Source: AAA164-E04 sp014239995
GTDB lineage: Bacteria > Verrucomicrobiota > Verrucomicrobiia > Limisphaerales > AAA164-E04
Direction: 5' to 3'
Length of the DNA: 64,000 bases
Assembly: GCA_029247315.1 (NCBI GenBank)
Contig: JAQWLM010000056.1
Location: 1-64,000, forward strand
Shown: positions 63,396 through 64,000 of the stretch, piece by piece
Position numbering within the stretch: position 1 is the stretch's first letter
How the letters are laid out: every line of letters begins with the position of its first letter
The notes under the pieces: model-generated
What the model was told of the DNA's origin: nothing
What the model saw: only the letters and a program-made list of their open reading frames with translations
The model's database searches: none
Made by a program: the position numbers and the translations under genes

Positions 63396-63710
63396 CTATT
63401 CCAATTTCACAGCTGTCCCGTATGCGAGCAATTCCGCCGCACCTCCAACGATCACCGAGGTAGAAAACCTGACCCCGACCACGGCATCCGCGCCCAGTCG
63501 TTTCGCCTCTTCGATCATGCGATCGAGGGCCTGTTCACGTGCCTCCGCCATCAGCTTAGTATAAGTCATGATTTATCCCCCCACCAGCGTCTTGAAACCT
63601 GCCATGATATCTCGTCCCACGTGACGGGCGCGAATGGTATTTCCACGCACCAGTCCAAGGGTCTGTACAATACGCCTGTCCTCAATATGTTCCGTCGTTG
63701 TGACAATCAT
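63396..63710 (-). pseudogene. YbjQ-family (UPF0145) gene split by an in-frame stop
   Basis: Read from the ATG at 63710 the frame encodes 45 residues beginning MIVTTTEHIEDRRIVQTLG, then TAA at 63573-63575, then continues in the same frame to a TAG at 63396. The second part begins at ATG 63569 (MTYTKLMAEAREQALDRMI, then a long stretch ending AYGTAVKLE, 57 aa). Joined, the text follows the YbjQ heavy-metal-binding domain consensus from end to end, where VGG-E is expected at the stop; a single GAA to TAA change explains it. The first part overlaps the upstream membrane-protein gene by four bases (ATGA), so it is translationally coupled to it. A sequencing error or a functional two-piece protein are the alternatives. 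Confidence 0.85.
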
Positions 63711-63955
63711 CTTTTTATGTCCTTGTAGGGATCTTTTTTATAGGTTTTCAGTCGTTCAATAAGGGCTTGCAAAAAAAGCATCAGGACGCCAATCAGGATA
63801 CCGATAATGAAGATGGCAGGCAGGGTTTCTTTATCTTTCCAGACCTCAATCACTGCGAACAGCATGAACCCAAGATACCCGCCGAGCATGAGGAAAAGAC
63901 CGCCATAGCGCGCCAGACGGTTAAATGGGGTTTTCCAAAGTTGATCAAGGATCAT
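63707..63955 (-). CDS. Small membrane protein coupled to the YbjQ gene
   Basis: Protein of 82 aa with two hydrophobic helices (about 17-36 and 43-63) and a basic, charged C-terminus (LKTYKKDPYKDIKR). I do not recognise a family. Its stop overlaps the YbjQ start by four bases. The pairing of a small membrane protein with YbjQ suggests a joint role at the membrane; this is inference. Confidence 0.6.
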   Translation of the reverse strand: MILDQLWKTPFNRLARYGGLFLMLGGYLGFMLFAVIEVWKDKETLPAIFIIGILIGVLMLFLQALIERLKTYKKDPYKDIKR

Positions 63956-64000
63956 ATCGGTGGGTTCAACAAAGGATGCAGTCCCCAGCCTGGTATCCTG

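Noticed and set aside
1..64000. CRISPR arrays, insertion sequences, integrases and attachment sites
   Set aside because: Nothing resembling regularly spaced repeats, transposase motifs or phage genes was seen; the only tRNA is intact and not bordered by a repeat.

Overview
The window looks like a chromosomal segment of a free-living, Gram-negative, heterotrophic bacterium of the Verrucomicrobiota (Opitutae/Puniceicoccales-like, probably marine). This is an inference from gene content: lipid A genes (an LpxL-type acyltransferase and lpxK), a prepilin-like protein with the long conserved N-terminal helix common in this phylum, a DUF1080 protein, a PEP-CTERM protein, two Cys-type sulfatases, two Tat-targeted Gfo/Idh/MocA oxidoreductases, a PQQ-type sugar dehydrogenase, DUF5069, and many secreted hydrolases. 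I saw no integrase, transposase, plasmid or phage gene, and no CRISPR array.

Layout. 1-4 kb: tRNA-Leu(GAG), der, a lipoprotein esterase and a DksA/TraR-like zinc-finger protein. 4-8.8 kb: a ceramidase-like secreted protein convergent with a three-gene run, phnW, a secreted PLC-like phosphodiesterase and pbfA, which points to use of 2-aminoethylphosphonate and its 1-hydroxy form. 9.2-14.1 kb: purF, DUF5069, then cstA-nadD-rsfS. 14.3-20.5 kb: sulfatase, LRR protein, lipid A genes and a secreted carbohydrate-binding-like protein. 20.5-28.6 kb: an atypical Nramp-like transporter, a hypothetical membrane protein, oxidoreductase, eno, second sulfatase and a YaeQ-like protein. 28.6-33.7 kb: PEP-CTERM metalloprotease, beta-propeller/cytochrome c protein, a secreted protein and DUF1080. 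33.8-41.6 kb: a minus-strand run tkt, PQQ-type dehydrogenase, uracil-DNA glycosylase, Lon-like protease and universal stress protein. 41.6-52.5 kb: small proteins, a GT2 glycosyltransferase with an extra C-terminal domain, then a secreted-protein island (two sialidase-like propellers, two alpha/beta hydrolases, a CBM9-like protein, a CocE/PepX-type hydrolase). 52.5-56.7 kb: madL-madM-matB-like-oxidoreductase, a malonate uptake and activation operon with a long inverted repeat in front. 57-62.2 kb: beta-lactamase-fold hydrolase, fructose-bisphosphate aldolase, guaB and a prepilin-like protein. 62.4-64 kb: small membrane proteins and a YbjQ gene split by one in-frame stop.

Together the genes describe a cell that attacks external polymers and lipids (sulfatases, sialidase-like proteins, esterases, phosphodiesterase) and takes in small products such as malonate and, by inference, aminoethylphosphonate. 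Housekeeping genes (der, purF, nadD, eno, fba, tkt, guaB) are scattered among these accessory loci. The most interesting points are the possible phosphonolipid locus, the malonate operon with MadLM paired to a MatB/ACSF3-like ligase instead of a decarboxylase, the Nramp-like protein without the usual metal-binding motifs, and the interrupted YbjQ gene. All start choices, motifs and repeats were read by eye; no database search was run.
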